This document shows, piece by piece, positions 34,101-41,930 of a stretch of 64,000 nt of DNA. Both the position numbers and the translations under genes were made by a program. The number at the start of each line of letters is the position of its first letter. Within the stretch, counting starts at the first letter, position 1. The DNA is taken from positions 950,339 to 1,014,338 of the forward strand of contig CANMHG010000001.1 in NCBI GenBank assembly GCA_947497585.1, in the 5' to 3' direction. The notes below the pieces were generated by a model. It did not search any database and was not told the origin of the DNA. It saw only the letters and a list, made by a program, of their open reading frames with translations. Source of the DNA: an uncultured Bacillaceae bacterium (GTDB lineage Bacteria > Bacillota > Bacilli > Bacillales > Bacillaceae_L).

Positions 34101-35892
34101 TAAGGGTGTTACGAAAGATTTTACAGTTGTAAAAGATACTGCGGTTTCTGATATAACGACTGTAGAGCTTGGAGAAGGAAGAGTTTCTTCGCACAATACA
34201 TCAGCCTATCCTGTCAGTGGAACAAGTGTCGAAGAAGGAGCCACTGTAATTGTAGAAATTACGGATGGAGTTAATAGTGTGACAGAAACTGCCCTGGTTG
34301 TTGATGGCAGATACCACATTCCTTTAGATTTAACATCATTAAATGAAGGTTCCCTTCAAGTCATTGTGACTCAGCAAGATATTGCAGGAAATACAAGTAA
34401 CCAACTGACACAAACCATACAAAAGGACACGGAAATTAGTGCTCCAGTAATTACAACAAGCCAATTAGCTAGGACCTCTACAGGCTACACTTATAACCTT
34501 CTAGGATCAGGTGAGGCCGGCAGCACAGTCACAGTCATTATATATGGCCAATCCAGTCCTGAAGTGATAAATAATACGTATGTGTTAGATGAGAAAGGAA
34601 ATTTTAGTGATAACATCGACCTTTCTCCTTTACAAGGGCAAAAGCCATTCATTTTAATAACTCAAGTAGATGAATTTGGAAATGAAAGTATACAACAAAT
34701 CACCGGTGTTTCAACCTATATTGTAGGTTCTGGCGATAATTTATGGAAAATATCAACCTTGCTAGGTACAACCGTTGATGAGCTGCGTTCTATGAACAAT
34801 TTAACAACGGATATGATATATATTGGTCAGAAATTAAATGTTCCTTTAGTTGCAGGACTTGAGACAATTGCTGTCTCAGAAGAACATGCATTTAATATGG
34901 GGTATTTGTATCACGGAAGCTCCAACACTTACATGGAAACAATGAAGCATACACAAGGTTCAATTAACGTCGTAGCCCCTACCTACTTTGATATAAATCC
35001 TGATGGGTCGTTAAAAATGACTCAAGTAGTTGACCGATATTTTATAGCAAATATGCAAAGTAGCGGAATACGTGTTGTTCCATTTCTAAGCAACCACTGG
35101 GACAGAGGACTTGGTGAAAAAGCTCTGCAAAATCGAGAGCAGCTTACAGATCAAATTGCAGAAGCTGTTCGTATTTATAATCTAGACGGAGTGAACATTG
35201 ATATCGAAAATGTGACTCATGAATATCGTGATGAATACACAGAGTTCACAAAGATGTTAAGAGCCAAAATCCCTGCTGATAAAGAAGTGTCAGTTGCAGT
35301 GGCTGGTAATCCAAGAGGCTTTACAGTTGGCTGGCATGGTTCATATGACTATACTAACTTAGCACAGTCATCCGATTATTTGATGATTATGGCTTATGAT
35401 GAAAGCTATACAGGAAGTGAACCAGGGCCCGTTGCAAGTATTGGATTTGTTGAAAAGTCAATACAATATGCAATAAACAATGGTGTCCCAAAAGAAAAAA
35501 TCGTGTTAGGTATCGGTCATTACGGAAGGTATTGGCAAGAAGGAGCAACCGTTGGTGGTTATGGCATTTCTAATGCACAAGTAGCAGAAGCTGTAAAACT
35601 TTATAACGGTATTGTAACATTTGATGAGGCTAGTAAATCTCCAAAAGCTACCTTTACGATAAAAGAAGGAGATCCGACTCTAGATGTATACGGAAGGATT
35701 CTTCAACCAGGTAATTATACGATATGGTTTGAAAATGAGGAATCCATTAAAGCCAAATATGAGCTTATTAAAAAATATGGAATAAAGGGAACAGGGAATT
35801 GGGGGTTAGAACAGGAAAACCCCGCATTTTGGAATGCATTTTCAAATTGGGTTACTCCAACTGTCCCTGTATCAGGAGAAGGTTCTCAATAA
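31177..35892 (+). CDS. Giant LysM/Ig-like/LysM/GH18 cell-wall protein
   Basis: 1571 residues. In order: an N-terminal about 58-residue polar domain (MEIQRFKLVQDGEHFALEVY); a hydrophobic segment (about 59-78) that probably serves as an internal signal-anchor; five LysM domains (about 97-144, 147-192, 216-260, 286-331, 357-403) with SGDTLS motifs and Thr/Pro-rich linkers; eight Ig-like repeats (about 418-1178) each with a TxxGxGEP-type turn and DxxGNxS end; a sixth LysM (about 1181-1226); and a GH18-type C-terminal domain (about 1235-1565). GH18 has LDGVNIDIEN with catalytic Glu1344, and LMIMAYDESY. The arrangement LysM plus GH18 matches spore peptidoglycan hydrolases such as YaaH/SleL; the Ig-like insert makes it about four times longer. 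Start ATG at 31177 behind GGTGGAG. Confidence 0.88.
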   Translation: MEIQRFKLVQDGEHFALEVYLDSLDTEFANELSDPDTKQRNFLQDAKKIAKEQFPNLKITTIKILTGAMLIGVINLSDVGDRSVEASTNTYQTVSGVPIVTHVVKSGDTLSVIAKQHKLSVTDLKTFNNLNTDMIIVGQSIKIPYYSYIVVSGDTLSIIAKRLNTSVTAIKDANNLTGDLIFLGQKLVIPISKTTTVDEPTPSPTPSVKVQEQELTSYTVKSGDTLGAIAKKFSTTVEEIQYINNLTTTLIYPGQVLNITNKVTTTTTSEPVSTTPEEPTPDTLPTSYNVIAGDTLSIIAKKFNVTVDEIKEMNNLASDMIFVGQKLNIPNRQVQVAPTEPAPVQEQPPEQSQGVETITYTVVSGDTLSKIAGSYQTTVSTIKEMNNFTSDMIFVNQKLFIPKPTVVTDQTAPITPSIDVPKVINQNNAHAVTITGKTEAFAKLVISITDQSGRIINKETTADIEGSFSINSNVSTLQDGNIIFEVFAVDQAGNKSTASKLTVQKDVLAPTNLIIEDGGTISISNQTAYHLSGNVSGAKNVKLQMTDEHGTVLTKETSVTDNTFNQSLDLSGLTDGQITITATAVDESGNESNTSTIELNKDTVGPSLSLVSIPSFINTKNQHAFTLSGVTEPGSTVTITVTDQTHVINKQVLADIDGNFMVIVDGRILNEGNINVESKSIDPSGNESESHSAQIIKDVTLSELVLSELHTINQANSTAYAITGKGEPNTSINTVITDRLGKTIQQSVTTDEKGHFEIGTDLSSLQDGAVSIRAYQVDDAENKSNVITKVVQKDTILPLEVIINPLETLSQQNVSNYTITGTGEPENTVVITFTDNLGNEVRKETIVKADGTYNFVADLSTFSGDQLTTTIKQTDKAGNTSPEMNATAEIDNTGPQNLDTTFSAIVNNDSANDFTITGKTEPNAKVEVEFSDGTTNLIRTTNADNEGNFTVTTDLTRFADGEIRGQIITIDTNHNKGVTKDFTVVKDTAVSDITTVELGEGRVSSHNTSAYPVSGTSVEEGATVIVEITDGVNSVTETALVVDGRYHIPLDLTSLNEGSLQVIVTQQDIAGNTSNQLTQTIQKDTEISAPVITTSQLARTSTGYTYNLLGSGEAGSTVTVIIYGQSSPEVINNTYVLDEKGNFSDNIDLSPLQGQKPFILITQVDEFGNESIQQITGVSTYIVGSGDNLWKISTLLGTTVDELRSMNNLTTDMIYIGQKLNVPLVAGLETIAVSEEHAFNMGYLYHGSSNTYMETMKHTQGSINVVAPTYFDINPDGSLKMTQVVDRYFIANMQSSGIRVVPFLSNHWDRGLGEKALQNREQLTDQIAEAVRIYNLDGVNIDIENVTHEYRDEYTEFTKMLRAKIPADKEVSVAVAGNPRGFTVGWHGSYDYTNLAQSSDYLMIMAYDESYTGSEPGPVASIGFVEKSIQYAINNGVPKEKIVLGIGHYGRYWQEGATVGGYGISNAQVAEAVKLYNGIVTFDEASKSPKATFTIKEGDPTLDVYGRILQPGNYTIWFENEESIKAKYELIKKYGIKGTGNWGLEQENPAFWNAFSNWVTPTVPVSGEGSQ

Positions 35893-35910
35893 GAGGACCT
35901 TCTTTTTCAA
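35876..35910 (+). terminator. Terminator after the LysM/GH18 gene
   Basis: Stem AGAAGGT/ACCTTCT overlapping the last codons and the stop, followed by five T. Confidence 0.8.
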
Positions 35911-35972
35911 ACTATGACTATGGACCGCTCCTTTGCGTTACAGTCACTTGCTTTACAGCAGGGGAAAACAAA

Positions 35973-36512
35973 TTATTCCCTCTTTTCATTCCTTCTCAAT
36001 ACACCTAAATATTCTTTCCATGGTCCTACTTCTTCTCTATATCTCTCTGCCATTATTCTAGTTACTTGGTTTAGATGTGTTAGGTCATGAACAACCCAGG
36101 TTGATAGTAATTCCCTTAGACGGACTTTCCCAAATGCAGGATGAGTGCCTGTTAATTCAAAATCAACCTCAGGTTTAATAATCACCTTCAGTTTTGATAG
36201 GCTTTCAGCTCTACAGTCCTTAAACTCAATGAGCTTTTCCTCAATTGAGTATTCATTACCTTCGTCTAAATGTGAATAACGATCAAAAACTGGGAATGGC
36301 CTACTTTCTCCTTCGTTAAGAATAATTTCTATCCTCGGTATCCAGTTGGTCTTTTCTCCCTCTATTAGGTGATCAATTACTTCAATTATGTTCCATGTAC
36401 CCTCACCCTCATTACACAATAACCACTCTTTATTTATTCCAACTAAAAAATGCTCCAATGTTTGTGGTGTTCGCTCTAATACCTCAATGGCTTCATTTAA
36501 CTTAAAATTCAT
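35973..36512 (-). CDS. DinB-like superfamily protein (DinB_2)
   Basis: 179 residues. Typical DinB_2 sequence: TWNIIEVIDHLIEGEKTNWI near the N-terminus, TGTHPAFGKVRLRELLSTWV, then HDLTHLNQVTRIMAERYR. The three His residues expected to bind a divalent metal are present (HL in DHLIEGE, HDLTH, H in HLNQ). Members include thiol transferases and uncharacterised metal enzymes. Start at 36512 has GGGAG seven bases upstream. Confidence 0.85.
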   Translation of the reverse strand: MNFKLNEAIEVLERTPQTLEHFLVGINKEWLLCNEGEGTWNIIEVIDHLIEGEKTNWIPRIEIILNEGESRPFPVFDRYSHLDEGNEYSIEEKLIEFKDCRAESLSKLKVIIKPEVDFELTGTHPAFGKVRLRELLSTWVVHDLTHLNQVTRIMAERYREEVGPWKEYLGVLRRNEKRE

Positions 36513-36675
36513 TTTCATACTCCCTTCTTTTTCTCAATTATAAAGTTTCACAATATCTCAATATTTCTGATAATAAACAATTTACTTTCTCCTTTATACT
36601 AAAAAATAGATAAGAAAGCGCTTTATTTTTTTAAAAAGTGCACCTATCCTACTTCACTTAAAAAGGGTGACAAAC

Positions 36676-36846
36676 ATGGAGTACAAACAAGTAAAAGAAA
36701 AATTAGAGGCATCTAAGATGGATTTAATTCATAAGTTACAAAAGCCGAATTTATCATACGAAGAAAAAGATAAGCTTGAAAAATCAATTGCTAATATAGA
36801 TTATATTATTGAATTAACTGATATGAACCATTATGAGCGTGGTTGA
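36676..36846 (+). CDS. Small soluble protein, 56 aa, DUF3896-like
   Basis: ATG behind AAAGGGTGAC. Highly charged and helical (MEYKQVKEKLEASKMDLIHK start, DYIIELTDMNHYERG end). It resembles the DUF3896 small proteins of the Bacillus cereus group; that match is from memory of pattern. Its function is unknown. A terminator follows at once. Confidence 0.7.
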   Translation: MEYKQVKEKLEASKMDLIHKLQKPNLSYEEKDKLEKSIANIDYIIELTDMNHYERG

Positions 36847-36858
36847 GGTTAAACGAGT

Positions 36859-36890
36859 AATGGAGGCGAAAATGTCGCCTCCCTCTTTCT
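36859..36890 (+). terminator. Terminator between convergent genes
   Basis: Stem GGAGGCGA/TCGCCTCC with a 5-base loop, T/C-rich 3' side. Confidence 0.75.
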
Positions 36891-37158
36891 AAACTTGTGA
36901 GTTTCTCATTACCCAATCGAGTAAAAGTGCAATAATGGTCGAGCAGACTGAAAGTAAAAGAAATACACTGCTGATAACAGCAGTTCCTAACCATCCTACA
37001 CGTAATAAGACTAGTAGCCACCCTAAACATCCAATTATCATAAAACAAAGTGAAAGGTAATACTTTAGTTTCCTATAGTTTGAAAAGTAAAGATTAACCG
37101 AATAAAACAGAAGTAGATTAACAAAGAGAACTCCTACAAATCCAACTCTAGCATCCAT
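36889..37158 (-). CDS. Three-helix membrane protein, 89 aa
   Basis: Three transmembrane helices (residues about 8-23, 35-53, 57-82). It overlaps the end of the aminotransferase gene by 11 bases, so it is translationally coupled to it; no separate ribosome site is visible. No family is recognised. Confidence 0.6.
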   Translation of the reverse strand: MDARVGFVGVLFVNLLLFYSVNLYFSNYRKLKYYLSLCFMIIGCLGWLLVLLRVGWLGTAVISSVFLLLSVCSTIIALLLDWVMRNSQV

Positions 37159-38329
37159 TGTCTGCAAATATTCTACTGAATTTAATTTGGCTTAACGCCT
37201 GCTCCAATGTCACTTCATCTTGAACAAGAGCTATCCGTACATATCCTTCCCCTGACTCACCAAAAGCGTTACCTGGTGTGACAACTACTCCAGCTTTGTC
37301 TAAAAGATTATAAGCAAATTTCGTCGATGTAGTACCATTTGGTATTCTTGCCCATACAAACATAGACGCGCTCGGACTTGTAACCTTCCACCCTAAGGCA
37401 TTTAATCCATTGACTAATTTGTCTCTTCTTTTTTTATAGATCGCCCGTAATTGGTTACTAAAGTTTGTTTCGACTGTCAATGCGGCAATGGCTGCCTTTT
37501 GGACTGGTAAAAATACACCATAATCCAAGTTACCTTTTAGAACATTTAAAGAATGGATAATCTCTGGATTTCCTACTAGGTATCCAATCCTGCAACCAGC
37601 TAAATTGAAGCTTTTTGAAAGAGAGTTAAATTCCACTCCTACTTCCATTGCCCCTTCAACTGATAAGAAACTTATTGGTTTTTGCTGCTCATAGTACAGT
37701 TCGGAGTAAGCAAAATCATGAACAACAATAATATTGTGTTTCTTTGCAAAAGAAATAACTTCCCTAAAAAAATCTGTAGTTGCTAAGGCTGGAATTGGGT
37801 TTCCAGGAAAGTTCAGTATCATCATTTTAGCTTGGTCAGCAATATCTTTTGGAATCGCAGACAAATCTGGCAAAAATCCATTCTCTTCTAATAATGGCAT
37901 TGGATAAGGCTCAGCTCCTGCCATGGCTACTGCTGTTGCGTAGGCAGTATAGCCTGGATCAGGTACTAAAATAAAATCACCTGGATTAGCAAAAACCATC
38001 GGTAAATGTACAAGCCCGTCTTGTGAACCCATTACCATCAATACTTCACTTTTTGATTTTAAAGAAACCAGGTACTTATTATCGTAGTAAGTACATACAG
38101 CCTCCTTAAATTCTTCAATTGCAGTTAATGTATATCCATAGGATGTTGGCTCATTTACGTATTTATTTAGCTCATCTCTTATGTAATCTGGTGGTGGTAA
38201 GTCTGGACTTCCTACACTTAAATCTACGATATCTCTACCTTCAGCTATTAGTTGTTTCTTATAATTTGATAATTCATTAAAAACACTTTCCTTGAAGGCA
38301 TTCATTCTAGTAGCTACTGTAAAATTCAT
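37148..38329 (-). CDS. PLP-dependent aminotransferase class I/II, LL-diaminopimelate-aminotransferase-like
   Basis: 393 residues, fold type I. It has GRDIVDLSVGSPDLPPPDYI, the PLP-binding stretch (MGSQDGLVHLPMVFANPGD), NFPGNPIP (substrate-binding Asn), HDFAYSELYY and the PLP lysine in SLSKSFNLAGCRIGY. This is the group usually annotated as LL-DAP aminotransferase or MtnE/PatA-like enzymes. In Bacillaceae lysine synthesis uses the acetylated branch, so a broad-specificity amino-acid aminotransferase is more likely than true DapL. Start ATG behind AAGGGGATG. Confidence 0.85.
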   Translation of the reverse strand: MNFTVATRMNAFKESVFNELSNYKKQLIAEGRDIVDLSVGSPDLPPPDYIRDELNKYVNEPTSYGYTLTAIEEFKEAVCTYYDNKYLVSLKSKSEVLMVMGSQDGLVHLPMVFANPGDFILVPDPGYTAYATAVAMAGAEPYPMPLLEENGFLPDLSAIPKDIADQAKMMILNFPGNPIPALATTDFFREVISFAKKHNIIVVHDFAYSELYYEQQKPISFLSVEGAMEVGVEFNSLSKSFNLAGCRIGYLVGNPEIIHSLNVLKGNLDYGVFLPVQKAAIAALTVETNFSNQLRAIYKKRRDKLVNGLNALGWKVTSPSASMFVWARIPNGTTSTKFAYNLLDKAGVVVTPGNAFGESGEGYVRIALVQDEVTLEQALSQIKFSRIFADNGC

Positions 38330-38473
38330 AAAGCATCCCCTTCAAACAAATTTCTTATTATTTCGAAAAATATAAGTGATATAATACCGTACTTTTTTCA
38401 TTTTGTCATGCAGAACATAATTATCACCCTAATGGTTTAAGCTAAGTAGAAACGACAATTATGAGGTGATTCC

Positions 38474-38984
38474 TTGAAAAAGAAGATCAGTATTCATTTT
38501 TTGTTTCTTCTTTTACTTTTTACAACAGCATGTGCAGGCCCAACTGAGCTGTTTAGTGGAGTGAAAATTAAATCTGAACTCAATACTTATATTGAAGAAA
38601 TTGGTCAGTTAAACGAAGTTCAAAATACTCTACTCGCGGAATATGAACAAGGGTTTGTAGAAGAAACAGATAATGAGGTCGCATTGACTCATTTAAACGA
38701 GGAAAATAATCCCCCCTTTTGAAACCTTCTTAGAAGACACTAGAAATATTCAATTAGAGACGGAAGAAGTTCAAAACCTCCACGCTATCTATATCGAAGC
38801 AATGGAGGTTCAGCTAGAAGTTTTTACTGATTTCAAGCAATCTCTTGAAACAGACAATGACGCTTTATTTGATGAAGCAAATAACAAAGTTGATCAAGTA
38901 AATGAATTACTTGACCAGCATGAAAACAAATTTAAGGACCTTACGAAGGAATATAACATCAATCTAGAGTTCGCAGGGGGATGA
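38474..38984 (+). pseudogene. Coiled-coil lipoprotein gene frameshifted at a C6 tract
   Basis: TTG start (38474) behind GAGGTGATT. Signal peptide with lipobox FTTAC. The first frame runs 82 codons and stops just after CCCCCC (38711-38716). Removing one C continues in the other frame (PFETFLEDTRNIQLETEEVQ) to a stop at 38984, giving a 169-residue helical lipoprotein ending YNINLEFAGG. The size and coiled-coil plan recall cell-wall-binding lipoproteins of the YkyA type, but the similarity is weak. The break may be a sequencing error, a reversible slippage site, or a true mutation. Confidence 0.7.
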
Positions 38985-38987
38985 TTA

Positions 38988-40916
38988 CTAATTCCTCTCT
39001 ATTTTTAATCCTTCTACATGCTTTTTAGAAAGCAGTTTATCAATCTTTCTATTTTCTATCGTTTCAAAAATAATGCTCATATCGTAATCCTCAGGATAAA
39101 GCTCCTCAGCCTTTATATAGAGATTTACTCTCTTTTGATTGATCACTTGTTTTTCGCCTTTTATAAATACGATTAAATCTCCTTTTTCATTAGCTGGTTT
39201 AAATACAATTCCAATCTCGTTCAAAGAAGGAATTTTGACATTATCTCCTATGCTAAATTCAAATATATTTTTTTTTTGTTCTTCCTTTACTTTGTGTTTT
39301 TGGCTTCTAATATGCTTGTTTTCTGAACCCAATTGACGATCTAACTCACCTTTTCTAAAATCATCAGAATAACCGTATTTCTTTTCTTCTTTATACGTAA
39401 TTTTATGAGCATTTTCAATAATTTGAGGGTGTATGCCTAGTTTCAACGAAATCGCAAAAGCTTGGCTTTCTCCCCCTTTACCAACAATTAAACGATAGGT
39501 TGGCTTAAGGGTTTCAATATCAAACTCCATCGACCCATTTTGGAATCCTTCTGTATTGTTTGCATAATCCTTAATCTCACTATAATGCGTAGTTGCAAGT
39601 ATAGTCGCCCCTTTTTTATAAAGCTCCTGTAAAATAGCTGTAGCTAGACCCATCCCTTCAGCTGGATCTGTTCCAGACCCTAATTCATCAAGTAATACAA
39701 GTGTTTGGAAGGTTGTTTCCTTTAAAATCTCAATGATATTCTTAATGTGTGATGAAAACGTACTAAGCGATTGCTCAATACTTTGGCCATCCCCTATATC
39801 GACTAAGATTTGATGAAAAATCGCAATCTCACTTCCCTCTTCTACCGGAATATGAATACCTGATTGTGCCATAAGTGTTAACAACGCAACTGTTTTAATG
39901 GTAACTGTTTTCCCACCGGTATTAGGTCCTGTAATCACAAGAGCATCATAATCTTCTCCCATCACCACTGATAACGGAACCGCCTGTTCATGTAATAATG
40001 GATGCTTGGCACCTCTTAACTTAATCGTATGATGTTCATTGATTTGAACCGAACGACCATTGATTGCTTGACTGTACTTCGCTTTTGCAAACACAAAGTC
40101 ATAATGGGCCATTGTATCAACAGATACCTTGATTTCTTGTTCATGTTTTTCTACTAGGCCTGTTAACATCATTAAAATTTGATGTTCTTCAACTTCTTCT
40201 TCAAATTTCAATCCACTAATTTCATCTTGTATTATGGAGATTTCCTCTGGTTCAATATAAACTGTAGATCCAGAAGCAGACGCATCTAACACCGTACCAT
40301 TTACATTTTTTCGATACTCTTTTTTAACAGGAATAACATACCGTCCATTTCTGACACTAACAATTGCATCCTGCAGATATTTAGCATACTTAGTAGACTT
40401 TACTACCTTATCGATTTTATCCTTTATCCTCTCTTCAAGGATTGCAATTTGCTTTCTAATTTTCAATAGTTCCTTAGAAGCATAGTCATCTACCCTACCA
40501 TTTCGAATACATCTTGCAATTTCACTAGCAAGCTCTTGTAAATCAAATAATGAATAAACAAATGTACTAATCTTAGGTGCAATTCCCTCTTTATCTTTCA
40601 TAAACCTTCGTAGTTTTTCAGCACAATCTATTAAATCATAGACCGCTAGTAGTTGGTCTGGTCGTAAAGGGATACCTTTGTTCATGTTATTTAAAATATG
40701 TTGTACACCTTTTAAGCCATGAATAGGAACACTAGAACTCTTTCGTAAAATCTCCTTTGCTTCTGTAACCTCTTCTAACCAGGAAAGAATTTGCTTTTTA
40801 TTTGTAGACGGTGACAACTTATCAACCTTCTCCTTTCCTAATTCAGAAATACAGTATGTCGAGATTGCATCTTTAATCATTTGAAATTGTAATGTTTTCA
40901 TTGTATTGTGATTCAA
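38988..40916 (-). CDS. MutS2 paralogue lacking the Smr nuclease domain
   Basis: 642 residues, against about 785 for MutS2. N-terminal MutS core/lever region, then ATPase: Walker A TGPNTGGKTVTIKT, Walker B LVLLDELGSGTDPAEG, ATTHYSEIK. A KOW-like segment follows near the C-terminus (FSIGDNVKIPSLNEIGIVFK). The expected C-terminal Smr domain (LDLRG...) is absent. MutS2 of B. subtilis has been reported to act on collided or stalled ribosomes. The start is taken at TTG 40916 with GGAGG eight bases upstream, giving MNHNTMKTL like other MutS2 starts. A predicted ribosome-stalling attenuator lies upstream. Confidence 0.85.
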   Translation of the reverse strand: MNHNTMKTLQFQMIKDAISTYCISELGKEKVDKLSPSTNKKQILSWLEEVTEAKEILRKSSSVPIHGLKGVQHILNNMNKGIPLRPDQLLAVYDLIDCAEKLRRFMKDKEGIAPKISTFVYSLFDLQELASEIARCIRNGRVDDYASKELLKIRKQIAILEERIKDKIDKVVKSTKYAKYLQDAIVSVRNGRYVIPVKKEYRKNVNGTVLDASASGSTVYIEPEEISIIQDEISGLKFEEEVEEHQILMMLTGLVEKHEQEIKVSVDTMAHYDFVFAKAKYSQAINGRSVQINEHHTIKLRGAKHPLLHEQAVPLSVVMGEDYDALVITGPNTGGKTVTIKTVALLTLMAQSGIHIPVEEGSEIAIFHQILVDIGDGQSIEQSLSTFSSHIKNIIEILKETTFQTLVLLDELGSGTDPAEGMGLATAILQELYKKGATILATTHYSEIKDYANNTEGFQNGSMEFDIETLKPTYRLIVGKGGESQAFAISLKLGIHPQIIENAHKITYKEEKKYGYSDDFRKGELDRQLGSENKHIRSQKHKVKEEQKKNIFEFSIGDNVKIPSLNEIGIVFKPANEKGDLIVFIKGEKQVINQKRVNLYIKAEELYPEDYDMSIIFETIENRKIDKLLSKKHVEGLKIERN

Positions 40917-40991
40917 TGGTTTTTCCTCCAATATATTTATTCTTGCTTGTTTTTTCCACTCTATGATTCATTCATTTATCTCTAAGAACGC

Positions 40992-41025
40992 AAAAAACCG
41001 CAAAGAACACATCGTTCCTTGCGGT
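40992..41025 (-). terminator. Leader terminator upstream of the MutS2-like gene
   Basis: Stem ACCGCAAAGAAC/GTTCCTTGCGGT (40997-41008, 41014-41025), loop of five, six T on the minus strand. It lies between promoter and gene. Its loop and 3' arm contain ATGTGTTCTT (41003-41012), complementary to leader segment 2. Confidence 0.9.
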
Positions 41026-41323
41026 AAACTTCAAAATTCAACGTTAATAAGAATAGATAAGCCTAAATAATAGTATTCAAATAAACCAAGAGAATAGTCC
41101 TTCTCATGGAACCTTATTTAAATACAAAAAACTGTACATCAAGCACAGCGTTTCATCTAATTCTTGATCGAATGTTTTACGCAATGTGTTCTTAACAATA
41201 AACTTTTAACCATAGCAAATAAGACGACCCTAGGACGTTATTTGTGGAAAAATAGTTTATTTATGAAATTACTTAGTTAAGAACGACTCCCTGCATACAA
41301 ACATTCTCCTTTTTACTTTTACT
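41026..41323 (-). ncRNA. Attenuator-type leader RNA of the MutS2-like gene
   Basis: Predicted transcript from about 41323. Segment 1, GTTCTTAAC (41276-41284, last codons of the upstream ORF), is perfectly complementary to segment 2, GTTAAGAAC (41188-41196). Segment 2 extended, AAGAACACAT, is perfectly complementary over 10 bases to ATGTGTTCTT in the terminator. Other internal hairpins lie near 41218-41244 and 41072-41120. No other gene lies in 40917-41449. Confidence 0.65.
41273..41296 (-). CDS. Upstream ORF of the MutS2-like leader, 7 codons
   Basis: ATG, peptide MQGVVLN, with AGGAG nine bases upstream. Its codons 5-7 form segment 1 of the leader, so a ribosome held there would mask it. Confidence 0.55.
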   Translation of the reverse strand: MQGVVLN

Positions 41324-41330
41324 AATTTAT

Positions 41331-41359
41331 AATATACTCCACCCTTTTATTATTGTCTA
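41331..41359 (-). promoter_or_regulatory. Promoter of the MutS2-like leader
   Basis: Minus strand -35 TAGACA (41354-41359), 17-base spacer, -10 TATATT (41331-41336). The -35 is one arm of the inverted repeat TTGTCTA/TAGACAA (41353-41382). Confidence 0.6.
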
Positions 41360-41449
41360 GAATTTTTTCCTAAAATAGACAAGTTTTCCATTTGTACATG
41401 CATATACATACTAGTAGGGAAATTAAGACATGCTTAGGGGTGATTTTTA

Positions 41450-41890
41450 ATGAAGCTGGTGTACATAAGTAAAAAATGGATTATGTTCGTTTCATTCTGT
41501 TTTCTAGCAGCTATTACGAGTTGGTATGTGGTTGATCGTGAGACCTTGCCTACTGCCCAAGATCAAAATCAAGAATTTGTTATAAATATGGTGACTGGGG
41601 AATTTAAGAGTAAAACTGAAGACGGAAAGGAAATAGAAGCTTATCGATGGGACCCAGGAACGATCTATATTCCAAAAGGACAAAATGTAAAATTAAGTAT
41701 TTACGGAGTGAATGGTAAAGAACATCCGTTCATAATTGAAGGTACCGATATCAAAGGAACTGTAACAAAGGGTAAAGAAACCATCGTCAATTTAAAGTTT
41801 GATGAAGAGGGTGTTTATCGCTTAATCTGTCTTACACACTCAGACATTGCACACAACGGGCCAATGATTGCTTATATTGTTGTTGATTAA
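41450..41890 (+). CDS. Membrane-anchored cupredoxin-domain protein
   Basis: 146 residues. One N-terminal transmembrane or signal helix (residues 9-27), then a cupredoxin fold outside the membrane. Candidate copper ligands: His in GKEHPFIIEG and the C-terminal cluster LICLTHSD...GPM (Cys, His, Met). It resembles Cupredoxin_1 and the CuA-like part of COX2; it may bind copper and serve electron transfer or copper handling. No other copper genes are adjacent. Start ATG behind AGGGGTG; a strong terminator follows. Confidence 0.8.
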   Translation: MKLVYISKKWIMFVSFCFLAAITSWYVVDRETLPTAQDQNQEFVINMVTGEFKSKTEDGKEIEAYRWDPGTIYIPKGQNVKLSIYGVNGKEHPFIIEGTDIKGTVTKGKETIVNLKFDEEGVYRLICLTHSDIAHNGPMIAYIVVD

Positions 41891-41894
41891 TAAA

Positions 41895-41930
41895 AAAAGC
41901 TCGGACGTAGTATCCGAGCTTTCCTTCTTT
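41895..41930 (+). terminator. Terminator after the cupredoxin gene
   Basis: Stem AAGCTCGGA/TCCGAGCTT with a 7-base loop. Confidence 0.88.

Noticed and set aside
36612..36625. GAAAGCGCTTTA as a cre site before the 56-aa gene
   Set aside because: A perfect AAAGCGCTTT centre, but the outer consensus positions fail and the gene has no metabolic link.
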